Below the pieces are notes generated by a model. That model worked only from the letters and a program-made list of their open reading frames with translations, was not told the origin of the DNA and did not search any database. This document shows, piece by piece, positions 30,657-41,971 of a stretch of DNA of 64,000 bases (position 1 is its first letter; every line of letters begins with the position of its first letter). The stretch covers positions 21,871,971-21,935,970 of the forward strand of contig NC_003070.9 of the NCBI RefSeq assembly GCF_000001735.4, given 5' to 3'. This DNA comes from Arabidopsis thaliana (taxonomy: Eukaryota; Streptophyta; Magnoliopsida; Brassicales; Brassicaceae). Made by a program: the position numbers and the translations under genes.

Positions 30657-33557
30657 ATGGCTGAGACACTTTTGTCATTTGGAGTCGAAAAGCTTTGGGA
30701 CCTCCTTGTCCGAGAATCTGATCGATTTCAAGGAGTTAAAAAGCAATTTAATGAATTGAGAAGTGATTTAAATAAGTTAAGGTGCTTTTTAGAAGATGCA
30801 GATGCCAAGAAACATCAAAGTGCAATGGTGAGTAACACTGTGAAAGAGGTCAAGGAAATTGTTTATGACACAGAAGATATCATTGAAACCTTTCTTCGAA
30901 AAAAACAACTCGGAAGAACAAGAGGCATGAAGAAACGTATCAAAGAATTTGCTTGCGTTCTTCCTGATCGCCGGAAAATTGCTATCGATATGGAAGGCCT
31001 AAGTAAGAGGATTGCTAAGGTGATCTGCGATATGCAGAGTCTTGGCGTACAACAGGTCATTGTCAATGACGAGTATATGCAGTCTTTACAAGAAAGACAA
31101 AAGGAATATGCGGCAAACATTTTCTAATAACAATGAAAGTGTTCTTGTGGGGTTGGAGGAAAATGTTAAGAAATTGGTTGGCCATTTGGTGGAGGTTGAA
31201 GATAGCAGTCAAGTAGTTTCTATAACCGGGATGGGCGGTATTGGTAAAACCACCCTTGCAAGACAAGTTTTCAATCATGAGACAGTAAAAAGTCATTTTG
31301 CTCAACTCGCGTGGGTATGTGTTTCACAACAGTTTACAAGGAAGTATGTGTGGCAAACAATCTTGCGGAAAGTTGGGCCAGAATATATAAAGTTAGAGAT
31401 GACGGAAGACGAACTTCAAGAAAAACTCTTTCGCCTATTGGGTACACGAAAGGCTTTGATTGTCCTTGATGATATATGGAGAGAAGAAGATTGGGACATG
31501 ATAGAACCAATCTTTCCACTGGGAAAAGGTAACAATCTCTTTTCAATATTCATAATACATGCAAACATATTGGTCATAAAGCATTATGTACGTTCCCTTT
31601 TGTTAGTGACTTATATGAAAAGAGATATATATTTTGGTATAGGCTGGAAAGTATTACTTACTTCTCGTAATGAAGGTGTCGCATTACGAGCAAATCCAAA
31701 TGGTTTCATCTTTAAACCAGATTGCCTAACTCCTGAAGAGAGTTGGACAATTTTCCGAAGGATAGTTTTTCCGGGAGAAAACACTACAGGTAAGCTTTCA
31801 AGACAATTTAATTAATATATGTCGCAGCTCGTCTAGTTCTTATGAACATTCATTTCATTTCATCTTATCTTGATGATATATTGCAGAATATAAAGTTGAT
31901 GAAAAAATGGAAGAGCTTGGTAAGCAAATGATCAAACATTGTGGAGGGTTACCGTTGGCTCTTAAGGTGTTAGGCGGGTTGTTAGTTGTGCACTTCACAT
32001 TGGATGAGTGGAAAAGGATCTATGGGAATATTAAATCTCACATCGTTGGAGGAACTAGCTTCAATGACAAAAATATGAGTTCAGTTTATCATATTTTGCA
32101 TCTGAGCTTTGAAGAGCTGCCTATATATTTGAAGCACTGCTTCCTCTACCTTGCCCAATTTCCTGAAGATTTTACAATAGATCTGGAAAAGTTATCTTAC
32201 TACTGGGCCGCAGAAGGAATGCCAAGACCTAGGTATTACGATGGAGCGACTATTCGAAAGGTCGGAGATGGATACATAGAAGAGTTGGTAAAGAGAAACA
32301 TGGTTATTTCTGAGAGAGACGCTAGAACTAGGAGATTTGAAACATGTCACTTGCATGATATTGTGAGAGAAGTTTGTCTTCTTAAAGCTGAAGAAGAGAA
32401 CTTGATAGAAACTGAAAACTCTAAATCTCCTAGTAAACCTCGCAGACTTGTCGTAAAAGGGGGTGATAAAACAGATATGGAGGGGAAGCTGAAGAATCCA
32501 AAACTTAGATCTCTCTTGTTTATCGAGGAGCTTGGTGGTTATAGGGGATTCGAAGTATGGTTTACGAGGCTACAGTTGATGAGGGTTTTAGATCTCCATG
32601 GAGTTGAGTTTGGAGGGGAGTTACCCTCTAGCATCGGACTGCTAATCCACTTGAGATATTTGAGTTTATATCGGGCAAAAGCATCTCATCTACCTTCGTC
32701 TATGCAGAATTTGAAGATGCTGCTCTATTTAAACCTATGTGTACAAGAGAGTTGTTACATTTACATTCCCAATTTCTTGAAAGAGATGCTAGAGCTGAAA
32801 TACCTCTCTCTCCCACTAAGAATGGATGATAAGGTAAAACTAGAATTGGGTAACCTAGTCAACCTGGAGAAGTTGGAAAATTTCTCAACAGAGCATGGGG
32901 GAGTGGGGGGATCTTCAGTTTATGACCCGGCTTAGAGCCCTCTCTATCTATATCAGAGGCAGGTTGAATATGAAAACTCTATCTTCATCTCTAAGTAAAC
33001 TGAGAGACTTGGAAAATCTTACTATCTGTTATTACCCGATGTATGCTCCCATGAGTGGTATAGAAGGATTAGTTTTGGACTGCGATCAGCTCAAGCATCT
33101 GAATTTGAGAATATATATGCCAAGGTTACCTGATGAACAACATTTTCCTTGGCATCTTCGAAACATATCTCTAGCTGAGTGTTGTTTGAAGGAGGATCCA
33201 ATGCCGATTTTAGAGAAGCTGCTTCAATTAAACGAGGTCAGTTTATCTCATCAATCTTTCTGTGGGAAGAGAATGGTTTGCTCGGATGGTGGGTTTCCTC
33301 AATTGCAAAAGCTCGATTTGTGTGGACTAGAGGAGTGGGAAGAGTGGATAGTCGAAGAAGGCTCCATGCCACGGCTTCATAAGCTGACTATCCGCAACGA
33401 TCCTAAATTAAAGGAGCTTCCTGATGGGTTGAAATTTATCACTTCCTTGAAAGAAGTGCATGTCATCTTAAATAATTGGGACTTTAAGAAGAAACTGTCC
33501 AGGGGAGGAGAAGATTACTACAAAGTCCAACACATTCCTCTTGTTCGATTTCTTTAA
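30657..33557 (+). CDS. CW9: CC-NB-LRR disease-resistance protein CW9 (RPP8-like), frame interrupted
   Basis: Intracellular immune receptor of the CC-NB-LRR class. The N-terminal coiled coil starts [20 protein letters not shown]. The NB-ARC has a P-loop GMGGIGKTT (nt 31227-31253), kinase-2 [20 protein letters not shown] and a CHLHDIV motif. LRRs follow to 33557. Two in-frame introns are clear: 31529-31642 and 31790-31886. Two further breaks need explaining. One extra base near 31105 shifts frame at QERQKE/MRQTFS. A sixth G near 32904-32909 shifts it at HGGVG/DLQFM. Possible introns 31056-31158 (103 bp) and 32834-32918 (85 bp) each have GT-AG ends, keep the frame and remove the lesion, giving about 833 aa. 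Without the second, translation ends at 32935. Either a decaying allele or one rescued by splicing. Relatives form a CNL cluster on chromosome 1 (recall). Confidence 0.85.
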
Positions 33558-33804
33558 GCCTATCCAATTGTAGTCACTCAGGTAATATATTCTTTCCTCA
33601 TGTCATTCTAGAGCTAGTATAATTCTCTTTGTGTTGTCAGTTATTTATGTGTTACCAAGCGACTCGGCTTGACTGCTACAATCTTTTATCTTTGTATGTA
33701 ACTTTGTAACTTTATATTTATACTAGCTGCTTTGAACTTTTGATTTACTATTTCTTGCAATGACCCCTCATAGATAAATTATTCACCCCACTAGTCATTG
33801 TTAA

Positions 33805-34270
33805 AGACGGGGACATGTGGCTGAGACTATTGCACGTATAATTTGGAGTTTTATAGCTTTAGGAGCCCGTGAATCAAAAATCTGAATATTCGCAAGAAGT
33901 TTATGAGTAAGTTATTGAGATATAACAACGTCATATGAGATTGTTACACTCTTTACTGGAAGATGCAAATTCCAAGAAACACGAACGTGGAAAGAAGTTT
34001 GATATACTTGCATGGGTGTGTAAACACATTCCAAGAAACACACGTGGAAAGAAGTTCTGATTCACTTGCATGGGTGTGTTTCACAGTGTAGTTCACATGA
34101 AAGTATGTCTGGCAAATAAACTTGCGAAAGTTTGGACCGAGTTGAGAGGAGCATACAACCTTACAGATGGTAGCAGATGAACTCCAAGCTGTTTTAAGAA
34201 ACTAGTTAATATGTGAAAATCCCTGACGATATATGTGACAACACAGCCAAAAATCTCACAAATCCTCTGT
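33805..34270 (+). pseudogene. Relic of a CC-NB-LRR gene N-terminal half
   Basis: This stretch aligns by eye to the start of CW9. ATGTGGCTGAGACTATTG (33814) matches the CW9 start. GGAAGATGCAAATTCCAAGAAACA matches its LEDADAKKH codons, and GCATGGGTGTGTTTCACA its AWVCVS codons. TGGCAAATAAACTTGCG, GCAGATGAACTCCAAG and GACGATATATGTGAC follow in the same order as in CW9. Large parts, including the P-loop, are deleted, and stops and shifts are frequent. A segment of about 50 bp is tandemly duplicated (33970-34020 and 34029-34078). It is a dead copy in tandem with CW9. Confidence 0.7.
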
Positions 34271-34432
34271 TTCCACCGAAAAACAGGGGAACCTCATGGT
34301 CCTTTTCTTGAAATATTTTACTTATTACATGATAGATATTCATAAAACATGCATGGAGGGTTTAATCAAGCAAGGCCATGTATACATCATGTACGTACTC
34401 ACTAATGTTTATTTTCAATACTCAATGTTATC

Positions 34433-34850
34433 TTACCGGGCATCTGTTCACTTATTAATTACACACACATATATCAGCTAAAAGTTTTTGATTTTGGGAG
34501 TGCACAAAAGTGTTAGTGAAGTCTAATTTATTTCTACCAAACAAAAGACTCTTAATTAATTAGTGATTTAGTTTTTTGCTAGTCTATGCCTAAATAATGT
34601 CGTGTCAGGTGAAAGGAGAAGACAATATTTCTTACATTTGTTCAAGATACTATCGTGCCCCAAAGGCCAAAGCTCACAACCCGTAGACATATCTATGGTC
34701 CACAGGTTGTGTGATGGCTGAAACTGCTTCTTGGATAGGTTGGAGCACTACTTTTGCAATACCTATATGATTTTTGTTCTCGGTATGCAGCCTCTGTTTC
34801 CTGGCAATAGTGGAGTCGATCAGCTTGTCGAAATCGAAGGAATGAAAATC
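34433..34850 (+). pseudogene. Relic of a SHAGGY/GSK3-like protein kinase gene
   Basis: Pieces of a GSK3-type kinase domain follow in the right order. A QLKVFDFGSA piece (about 34475-34503) matches the family's LKICDFGSA. KGEDNISYICSRYYRAP (34612-34662) matches the activation segment with its key tyrosine. Then come decayed DIWSTGCVMAE (about 34685-34718) and QPLFPGNSGVDQLVEIEG (34788-34842). Residues between RYYRAP and DIWS are lost and frames change. A GT...CAG intron-like gap separates the DFG piece from the next one, so the copy came from genomic DNA, not from a retrotransposed mRNA. No intact ORF remains. Family recognition is confident; the donor gene is unknown. Confidence 0.72.
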
Positions 34851-35206
34851 CTCACCCTTGCACAAGGAATGCTACTAATAGTGTATCCATTATCAGTTTA
34901 TCACCTAATATGAGGATACTTTCATAGTTTGTTTGAAATCAGCATCGGAAGCTCTAAAATCCATGAATAAAGATGTTCTTTGATGAGCTAAGAGACCCAA
35001 ACACTCGTCTGCCAAATGGTCGACAACTTCCTCCACCAATGATAACGACTCCAAAAAAAAGAAAATAAAAGTGATTCATAACAAAACAAACCACATGAAG
35101 TTTGGTTCAGTCTGATCTAGGTGTTAAAATAAATAAAACAAGAAAGCACCAATGGAAATCAAACTTGTAAAAGTTCTTCTTGTTCACTAGCTTCAGCAAA
35201 AGTCTC
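34851..35206. other. Short AT-rich spacer
   Basis: Between the kinase relic and the broken F-box gene. I see no feature that I can support. Confidence 0.4.
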
Positions 35207-36205
35207 TCAAGTTATGGTGATCAAACTGGGAACATAAACAGAGGACTGAAACCTACATTGCACTCCATCTATCTTAATCTTTTTGCACAGATCTCCCCTC
35301 ACAATATAGACCCAAGCTTGTCTAGGTTTCGTGCTAGGACAACACAGAACCAAGCTCTTGCCATAGATATCATTATCGACAAAGTAACTTGTAGAGATGT
35401 GACTAAGTAATATGGGGAAGTCAGGTCTTGAGAGAGTCATGAACTTCATCCACACCACATCGTCTCCATTATCCCCGTTACCAATTTCCTTCTCTGTCAC
35501 CCAAATGTTAATCTCCCCTGTTCTTTTGCTTTGTTGTAACACTGAAAACCGATCTCCCTTGTAAATCGAGAGGATACGAGTATTGGAAGTACTTTTATTC
35601 GCCTTACACGGTAGGATACAAAAGATCTTTATTACCTCTTTCGAAAGATCGAGCATTTCGATGAAACACTGACCAGTGTCGGGATATTTGTAACCTGTCC
35701 AATACAAATTTCCATTCAGGGAGACACTAGAACTACCGTCGTGTGATCCTAACTCTTCGTGAGATCTGGGACAATGAGTACCTTCCACGCGTTGGTTGCA
35801 AGTTCCAAGACTGCAACTCTATAGATCGCATTAGTAAAGCACCGTCCAATAATCTTGTAACTCTTTTCGGGTTTAGTACCATCGTAACCCATGCTCTTGC
35901 CACATATTTGCTTATCCTTCGCAATCAATTTAGTCGTTCTCAACAACGGGTTCCAAACCATGCCTCCTACATCAAAGTCTTCCATCGCATATCCCATAGA
36001 GATGATATTGATAACGTTGACGGAGTAAATCAAAGCGTAAATCTCTCACTTTTATAGTTGGATCTTCATTGAGATTGACGTTGATCGAATAAATATGGGA
36101 ATGTGTCTGTAACATGAATTCTTGGCGAGCGCAAGCAAAGTTTCTGTTGATGAATCTCTTATCGTTGAAAAGAGTTTTCCATTCTTTGTAGAGGAAGGAA
36201 GCTAG
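35207..36205 (-). pseudogene. Broken F-box/F-box-associated gene
   Basis: On the minus strand the locus first encodes a piece typical of the region after an F-box ([20 protein letters not shown], about 36194-36135). It then shifts frame to GGMVWNPLLRTTKLIA (35749-36033) and shifts again into 35207-35788, which contains [19 protein letters not shown] and ends in a normal F-box-associated domain C-terminus. The F-box itself is missing apart from its last residues, since sequence upstream of 36205 is AT-rich and non-coding. At least two frameshifts separate the parts. Intact members are substrate receptors of SCF ubiquitin ligases; this copy cannot make one. The last ORF of 193 codons could still be translated by itself. 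Confidence 0.7.
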
Positions 36206-37493
36206 GTAATAACCTACATATATATATACATAGAGTTAAAATTAGGGAATTAACTTATAAAATAGGAAATGTAAAAGCATAAAACTTAGTAGATTGTGAC
36301 ACATGACATCTCTATAGATTACATTTTGACATTTGTAAAAAAGAAATTTATAAAAGGAAAAAGTACTACAATTTTCTAATGATAAAATATGTATTTATTT
36401 TTTAGTGTTCAATTTACTTTATAAACTATGGATATTTGGATTTTCCGAAAAGAATAACATCAAAGCGAATAAAAATGAATATTTTGCTCTGTCCTATCTA
36501 CCATGACAAATCATAAAAGATAAGTGGTGTGGTAAAACCAAAGAAAATAAATATTATGATATGAACTTTGTTAAACGTAAAAGACAAGAATGATTTTAGC
36601 AAAAACTTCATTTTAACCTAAGTCTCTCTTAGAGAATTAGATTAATTGTTGGAGTTTCGTTCTTTCGTATTAAGAAGAAGAGACCTTATGTAGGACACGA
36701 TCCATTGTGTAAGAAGAAACATCAAATCCTAATGCTAAAAGGAAAACTCCCAAAACCCAATTTATACTGATTAGAAAACCATTAAACCAAATTAAACCCA
36801 AACTCTTATGACGTATCATATTAACCCACAATTCTATGGGCCATGAAACTTTGAACCATAATCTATGGTTTATGTTGCTTATGCTATACGCCGACCCCAG
36901 ATGTAGCCACTTTCACAGTGAAAGCTAACCCGTAGCGACGTAGGTTTAGTGAAAAATGCTTTGAAGATGATACAGAGCATGCCAGTTAACCCACACAAAA
37001 TGGTGATTTGATGAAGCAACTTTATAAGCTGAACCTAAAGAACACAACTACGTTATGTTATGTGTGTGATTTTCTCTAATATCCGAGTAGCTGATGGAAC
37101 TTGTGTTTCATCCTATGGAGATTCCTTGGAGAGACACCTTACCTATTAGGCTATTATTAATTCTTTTATATCCTGTTCAACTGTTCAGCAAGAACTTAAG
37201 CAAATATGTAAGAATGAGATACAATTTTATAACAACAAACGTTTTTTCTTTTACAAGAGGTTTCTTCTACTTTAAACCCTTCCCAGCTTGTTTTTTCTTG
37301 ATGTCGAAACTAACTATATCTTCTTTTCTATTTTGCTTTCTTCAGAACAACAATATGATGTGTATATTCACATCCATATATTTAAACCTATAATGAGAAT
37401 GAGATTTATATGTATGTATGCTTTTTCTTCTCGGGATATTAGAGCTTTTAGATCTTATTTGTAGTAAGATGATGACCAAGTGTTGTTTCTTTA
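36206..37493. other. Spacer between broken F-box gene and BPE
   Basis: The part 36206-36650 is very AT-rich. The part 36650-37100 is less so and may be an old insertion, but I recognise no family. The last stretch (37100-37493) includes the probable BPE 3' UTR. Confidence 0.4.
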
Positions 37494-39060
37494 TCAAGAC
37501 GTTCTTTCGAAACCACCTGATCCTATCTGCATGTGCAACCACTCTGGTGATGCTCCTCTACTGTATTCCCTCGTAGACTGCGACCCGAACTGTATCTCCG
37601 GATTCTCAAACGCTTGCTGACCAAACTGAGTGTCACCAAATATAACAGAGATTAGCCAACCAAATCAAGAAAACAAAACAGATTTTTGAATTTTGTATTT
37701 TAAGTTCCACAACAGAAAATGATAAATTTTCCTTAGGCAGTAGGAGTAAAAACAGAGCGTAACCGGTTCATTGCAATGCTTAGATGAACTAATAGCGACT
37801 CCTACTCGAGAATATCGACAGAAACATGTCATGTTTTGTGAAAATATAGTTGTCTTAAGTTCTGTTTTTGGGGAGCAGGAGCAAAAACAGAGGTCACTCC
37901 GTTTATTGCAATGCTTAAATGACCGAACCGCATAAACATCGAGACTCCTACCCCGAGAATACCTCGATAGAAACATGTATTGTTTTGTGAAAAAAATGGA
38001 GAAGATTGAGTTGATGATCATGAGAATCATCACCTCTTTGGGTGGAAAAACCTCGATACCAGGGTTCATTCTTGAGTTGACTGCTTCAAGCTTCATCGAT
38101 AAGAACTGAAAATCCCAAACCATCACATCAGAACACACATGTAAATGTATAGTAACAAAACAACAGAAGAGAGAGACGTTTCACACCTCAACTTGACGTT
38201 GCAATGATTGTATATAGTTAATTATCTCATCTAGAACAAGTGCTTTTCCAATAACCTACAAAACATACACAAGTTTCAATCATGTCACCACTCTAAAAAA
38301 AATGTGAATCTCCCATTGAAAAGTTTTACAATACCTTGTTACATCCCGGAACAAGATCTTGCAAGATTTTCATCCGCTCACTTATTTTCTCTCTTCTCGC
38401 CTACCAAAAACACAAAGCAAATTGTCTTTTACTCACTCAACCAAATAAAAGAAGCTTTTTATATGATCATGTGAAATCATTACTCTTTCAGCTAAACTGT
38501 GACTATCAGTAGCTTGACCTCTTCTAGCTCGAACATGAATATAATCTTTCGTTGGTTCCATCTGTTGCTTCTTTTGTTCCGTCTCTGTTCCTAGCGATTC
38601 TGCTTCTGCTTTCCCATCACACACTTCATCTATCTTCTGTCTTTTGTTCTCACCTTCACTCTAATCACACACACAAAAATAGTATTATGAGCGGCCTAAC
38701 CAAATAATTAGAAGTCGAACCATTAAACCGGTAAAAACCGAATCAAACCGGACAAAAAAAAGAAAGAGAGAAAATACGTACAGCGCCAATGGTGGAGACG
38801 ATCTTCGCCGACTTAGACTCATCTTCCCTCCGTTTCCAAGCGCCGGAGATACCTTCAATAACCGCCTGAGACAACGCGTGACTCATACGCGCTGGATCAC
38901 CGTTAGCAGCTGTGGTTAGATCAGCATCACCGAACTGATTCGGTCCAACGAAGCTTCTTCTAGAAGAATCTCCGGCGGTTGAAACTCCGTTCAACGGAAA
39001 CTGCCAGATCTCCGCTAGATTAAACGGTCCTCCTTCGTTCATCATCCCACTCGGATCCAT
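37494..39060 (-). CDS. BPE: bHLH transcription factor BIGPETAL (bHLH031/ZCW32), two spliced forms
   Basis: Nuclear bHLH factor that limits petal cell expansion. Shared exons on the minus strand: 39060-38782, 38660-38484, 38400-38335, 38255-38187 and 38105-38034. Splicing from 38034 to 37625 gives the ubiquitous form ending at 37494 (264 aa, tail GGFERTS). Retaining that intron reads on to 37665 and gives a 343-aa form with a different, Cys/Phe/Tyr-rich tail (residues 222-343). The bHLH (about 147-196) carries [15 protein letters not shown] with the Glu and Arg residues used for E-box binding. The N-terminus [20 protein letters not shown] matches BPE. From the literature I recall that the petal form BPEp arises by this retention and is raised by jasmonate. 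The retained segment contains a tandem duplication (see findings). Confidence 0.93.
37738..37993 (-). repeat. Tandem duplication inside the BPE retained intron
   Basis: Two diverged copies, 37738-37844 and 37875-37993, share GCAG(T)AGGAG, AAAACAGAG, TTGCAATGCTTA, GAATAC-like and AGAAACATGT...TGTTTTGTGAAAA in the same order. They lie in the segment read only in the petal form of BPE. Confidence 0.8.
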
Positions 39061-39666
39061 CAACTTAATCAGTTACAACACATACGACGAAACCAGTAAC
39101 AACACCGAGTTGACTCAGTCGTCGCCGATTCAAAACCAGAGAGATAGAGAAGAGAGAAATGATTGTGGCTTGGTGAGTATGCAAAACTCCTTGGACTGTG
39201 GAGTCTGTGATTGCGTTACTGTGTTCTTGTTAATAAATTAATAATATTCCCAACATATTTAAATATATAAATATTATTATTTTATTCAAGTTTTCAGACA
39301 TAAATATATTTGTTTTTCTGTTTCTTGTACCTCGGGAGCTACGGTGTTTATTAACTTTCACTTCATGGCGAGGTTTCCTTACTCTGACCTATCGTTGACT
39401 TTTGATCTTCTGCGACGCGAGTGTACCTACGCTGCTCTTATGCTTACTGTTTGATTATTTAAGATCTGAATCGATGGTGGTTAAGTGAAACACGTAAGGC
39501 TATGTGTGATAATGGGAAAGAAACATACTTTATGAAAATGGAAAATGACTTGGGGGAAGTGGGGACCCACGTATGTTTCGATAATCTGTTTTTGGGTTTA
39601 GTAATGCCCTTTATTGATTAGTGATGGGCAATGATGGGGTTGTGGATTTTAATGATGTGTAAGTAA
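39061..39666. promoter_or_regulatory. BPE promoter and 5' leader
   Basis: Upstream of the minus-strand BPE gene. A GC-richer leader (39061-39240) is followed by AT-rich sequence. No ORF. I do not assign individual factor sites. Confidence 0.45.
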
Positions 39667-40293
39667 GGACTAAGATCATCTCCAAGGAGACGCCAAATCA
39701 CTAAATTTGGTGATAATTCTTCTCCAACCTAACATCATAATGGATGCCATATTTGATGTAACATTGTTCACAAAACACTAAAAAATATATATTATTCTAT
39801 TTATGTTTTTGATTTAGTTTTATATTTAAATTGTTGATTTTCAAATAAAAGACAAGTATACTATCAATATTTTTTTGAATGCTTTTGTTTTTGTAATATC
39901 AAATTTTAATTAAATTAATAGAAAATGATAAAGTGCACAAATTTTTGAAATAAATATCACATTAATTGAGCACTTGTGGTCCGAATATATTAATTCTGAA
40001 ATTTAGTACAATGTAATGTATTTTTTATTATTTAATATTTATCGATTGTAATCTTATATTAATTAAATTAAAATTAAGCAGTTCTAAATTGAATTAGTTT
40101 TTATCAAATTATTAAAATAACTATTATTAAATTAAATATTTATATTTAATAATATAATAATAAAAATTTTGTTTTTGGTGTGGGATTTGGTGTTTATGGT
40201 TGGAGATAGAAAAAAAATATGAATACCAAAACACTAAATTTGGTGTTAAAATTTGGTGTTTTGGTGTCAATGGTTGGAGTTGCTCTAAGGATG
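39667..40293. mobile_element. MITE-like element with terminal inverted repeats
   Basis: The left end CTAAGATCATCTCCAA (39670-39685) is an imperfect inverted match to the right end TTGGAGTTGCTCTAAGG (40274-40290). Internal blocks also mirror each other (GACGCCAAATCACTAAATTTGG against the ACCAAAACACCAAATTT complement near 40240-40268). The centre is extremely AT-rich and has no coding capacity. Ends of this CTCCAA/TTGGAG type are common in plant MITE-like repeats. The superfamily and target duplication are not clear. Confidence 0.55.
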
Positions 40294-41971
40294 ATGGATA
40301 ATCCTATTTTGGATTTTTCAATTTACTTAACCTTTTAGGTCTTACAAATTTTTTTGACATAATTATAAGCTTATATTTGTTTCAGAATATCGTTATAGTT
40401 ATTTTAGTGCAATTGTTTTTAACGAAATATCTCGTTTTATAATCTATTACTTTAATATATTTAACCAATCTAAGAAATGATGGAATATATTAATGAGAGT
40501 AAGGTGGAAATTTTATTTGTTTCTTTTCAAAACTTAATTAGTTAAATAACATATAGTCTAAAATAGAAAAGTATTATTTTAGTATCGTTGAACTAAACCC
40601 TAAAATGGCTTAAAACAAATTATAAATTGCAGTAAACCACATGAATATCTTGTTAATGTTTAGTCTAAACTTTGGCTATAAAACATACTTTGAGAACTAA
40701 AAAATTATTCGAATATGATCAATGGGCTAAAGACTTTTAAAAAAACCACTTGGATATCTAAAGAACATCAATAGTGTTAGAATCTAAATTTAATTGTATA
40801 ACTTTTCTAATAAACTCCTAAGTATACATATTAATCTGTCGTTATAGGCGTTTCGTTAATATGTTTTGTATAATTTTATAAGAAAAAAAAAATAATTCTG
40901 TATTTATGATAAATACTTTAAGTCGTTGATAATTTATATGATAAATGTTGCTTGGTTGAAAATATAACATATAAATTTATTTAAGTGTTCAGCTTTATGG
41001 TTGAGAGGAAAAGGAATAGTAGTTTGTGCCAAACTCTTGCTTGTGACCATTTCTTATGTTAAATATTCGTTAGGCTTCCCTTTCACCTATAAAGCTCTTT
41101 GTTTCTCCTTCCTTCTTCTATTCCGTAACTCAGTACCGCCCATGTCTCTCTCCTATCACATTTCGACACGTGTCCTTGATGATTCCCGACAACTACGTGA
41201 GTAAGTGAGCATCACGCAATCATCGCCGTACCATGTTCCGCCTAACTCAACTCTTTTCAGATGGATTAAAGTGCGACGGAACAACGTTTTTTCTTTTATC
41301 TTTATCTTTTTAATTTCTCAATTCTTGTTAAGAAAAAGAATTAGTTTCCATTTAAAGTAAACATAATTGTATTATATAAGTACATCTATATGTGAATCAA
41401 ATACACTCCAACACATTCTCGATGATTAACATCCGAGTAATGATCAAGAAAGAAATATGAAAATCATAGTTAACATCTATCATCTATGACATGTTTTTTG
41501 TTTGTTTATATAGAGACCAATTAGAAGTCGTTAAATGATTCAATCTTTAACGGCGTCCTTACAATGATGCTAAGAAGTTTTGGGATGGTTAATTGTAAAT
41601 ATAATGACAGCTATAGCTAATCTAGCTCACAACATGAGCAGCATTGCTTAACAAAATGCATCATTATCTTTGCTAGTTCAAAACTTAAACAAGCAAGTAT
41701 TGATTTAGAAGAAGAAGGTGTTTCTCTTGTTTGTGATATGCTGATAATCATGGAAGGTGACAGGTGACTGCAATGCTTATAATGATCTTCTCTAAATCCA
41801 AGGAAGGGATGCAAATCTAGAAATCATGTTGGATGACTTTGAATATGGCTGACCCGGTTGGCAGAGTTGTATTTCGCTTATATCCCATGATCGATAATCA
41901 AATAGCATCCCATTTTGCAAAAGTGGCCCATCAGCAACCCATTACGGTACAAATTCACTATTAACACCATG
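40294..41971. other. Gene-free spacer
   Basis: AT-rich. The part 41060-41290 is GC-richer, with CTATAAAG, CT-rich sequence and an ACACGTGTCC G-box-like motif, so it may mark an unannotated transcript. Its ORFs are short and unconvincing. Confidence 0.4.

Noticed and set aside
37094-37393. 99-codon plus-strand ORF upstream of the BPE 3' end
   Set aside because: Hydrophobic only because it is T-rich; overlaps the probable BPE 3' UTR antisense.
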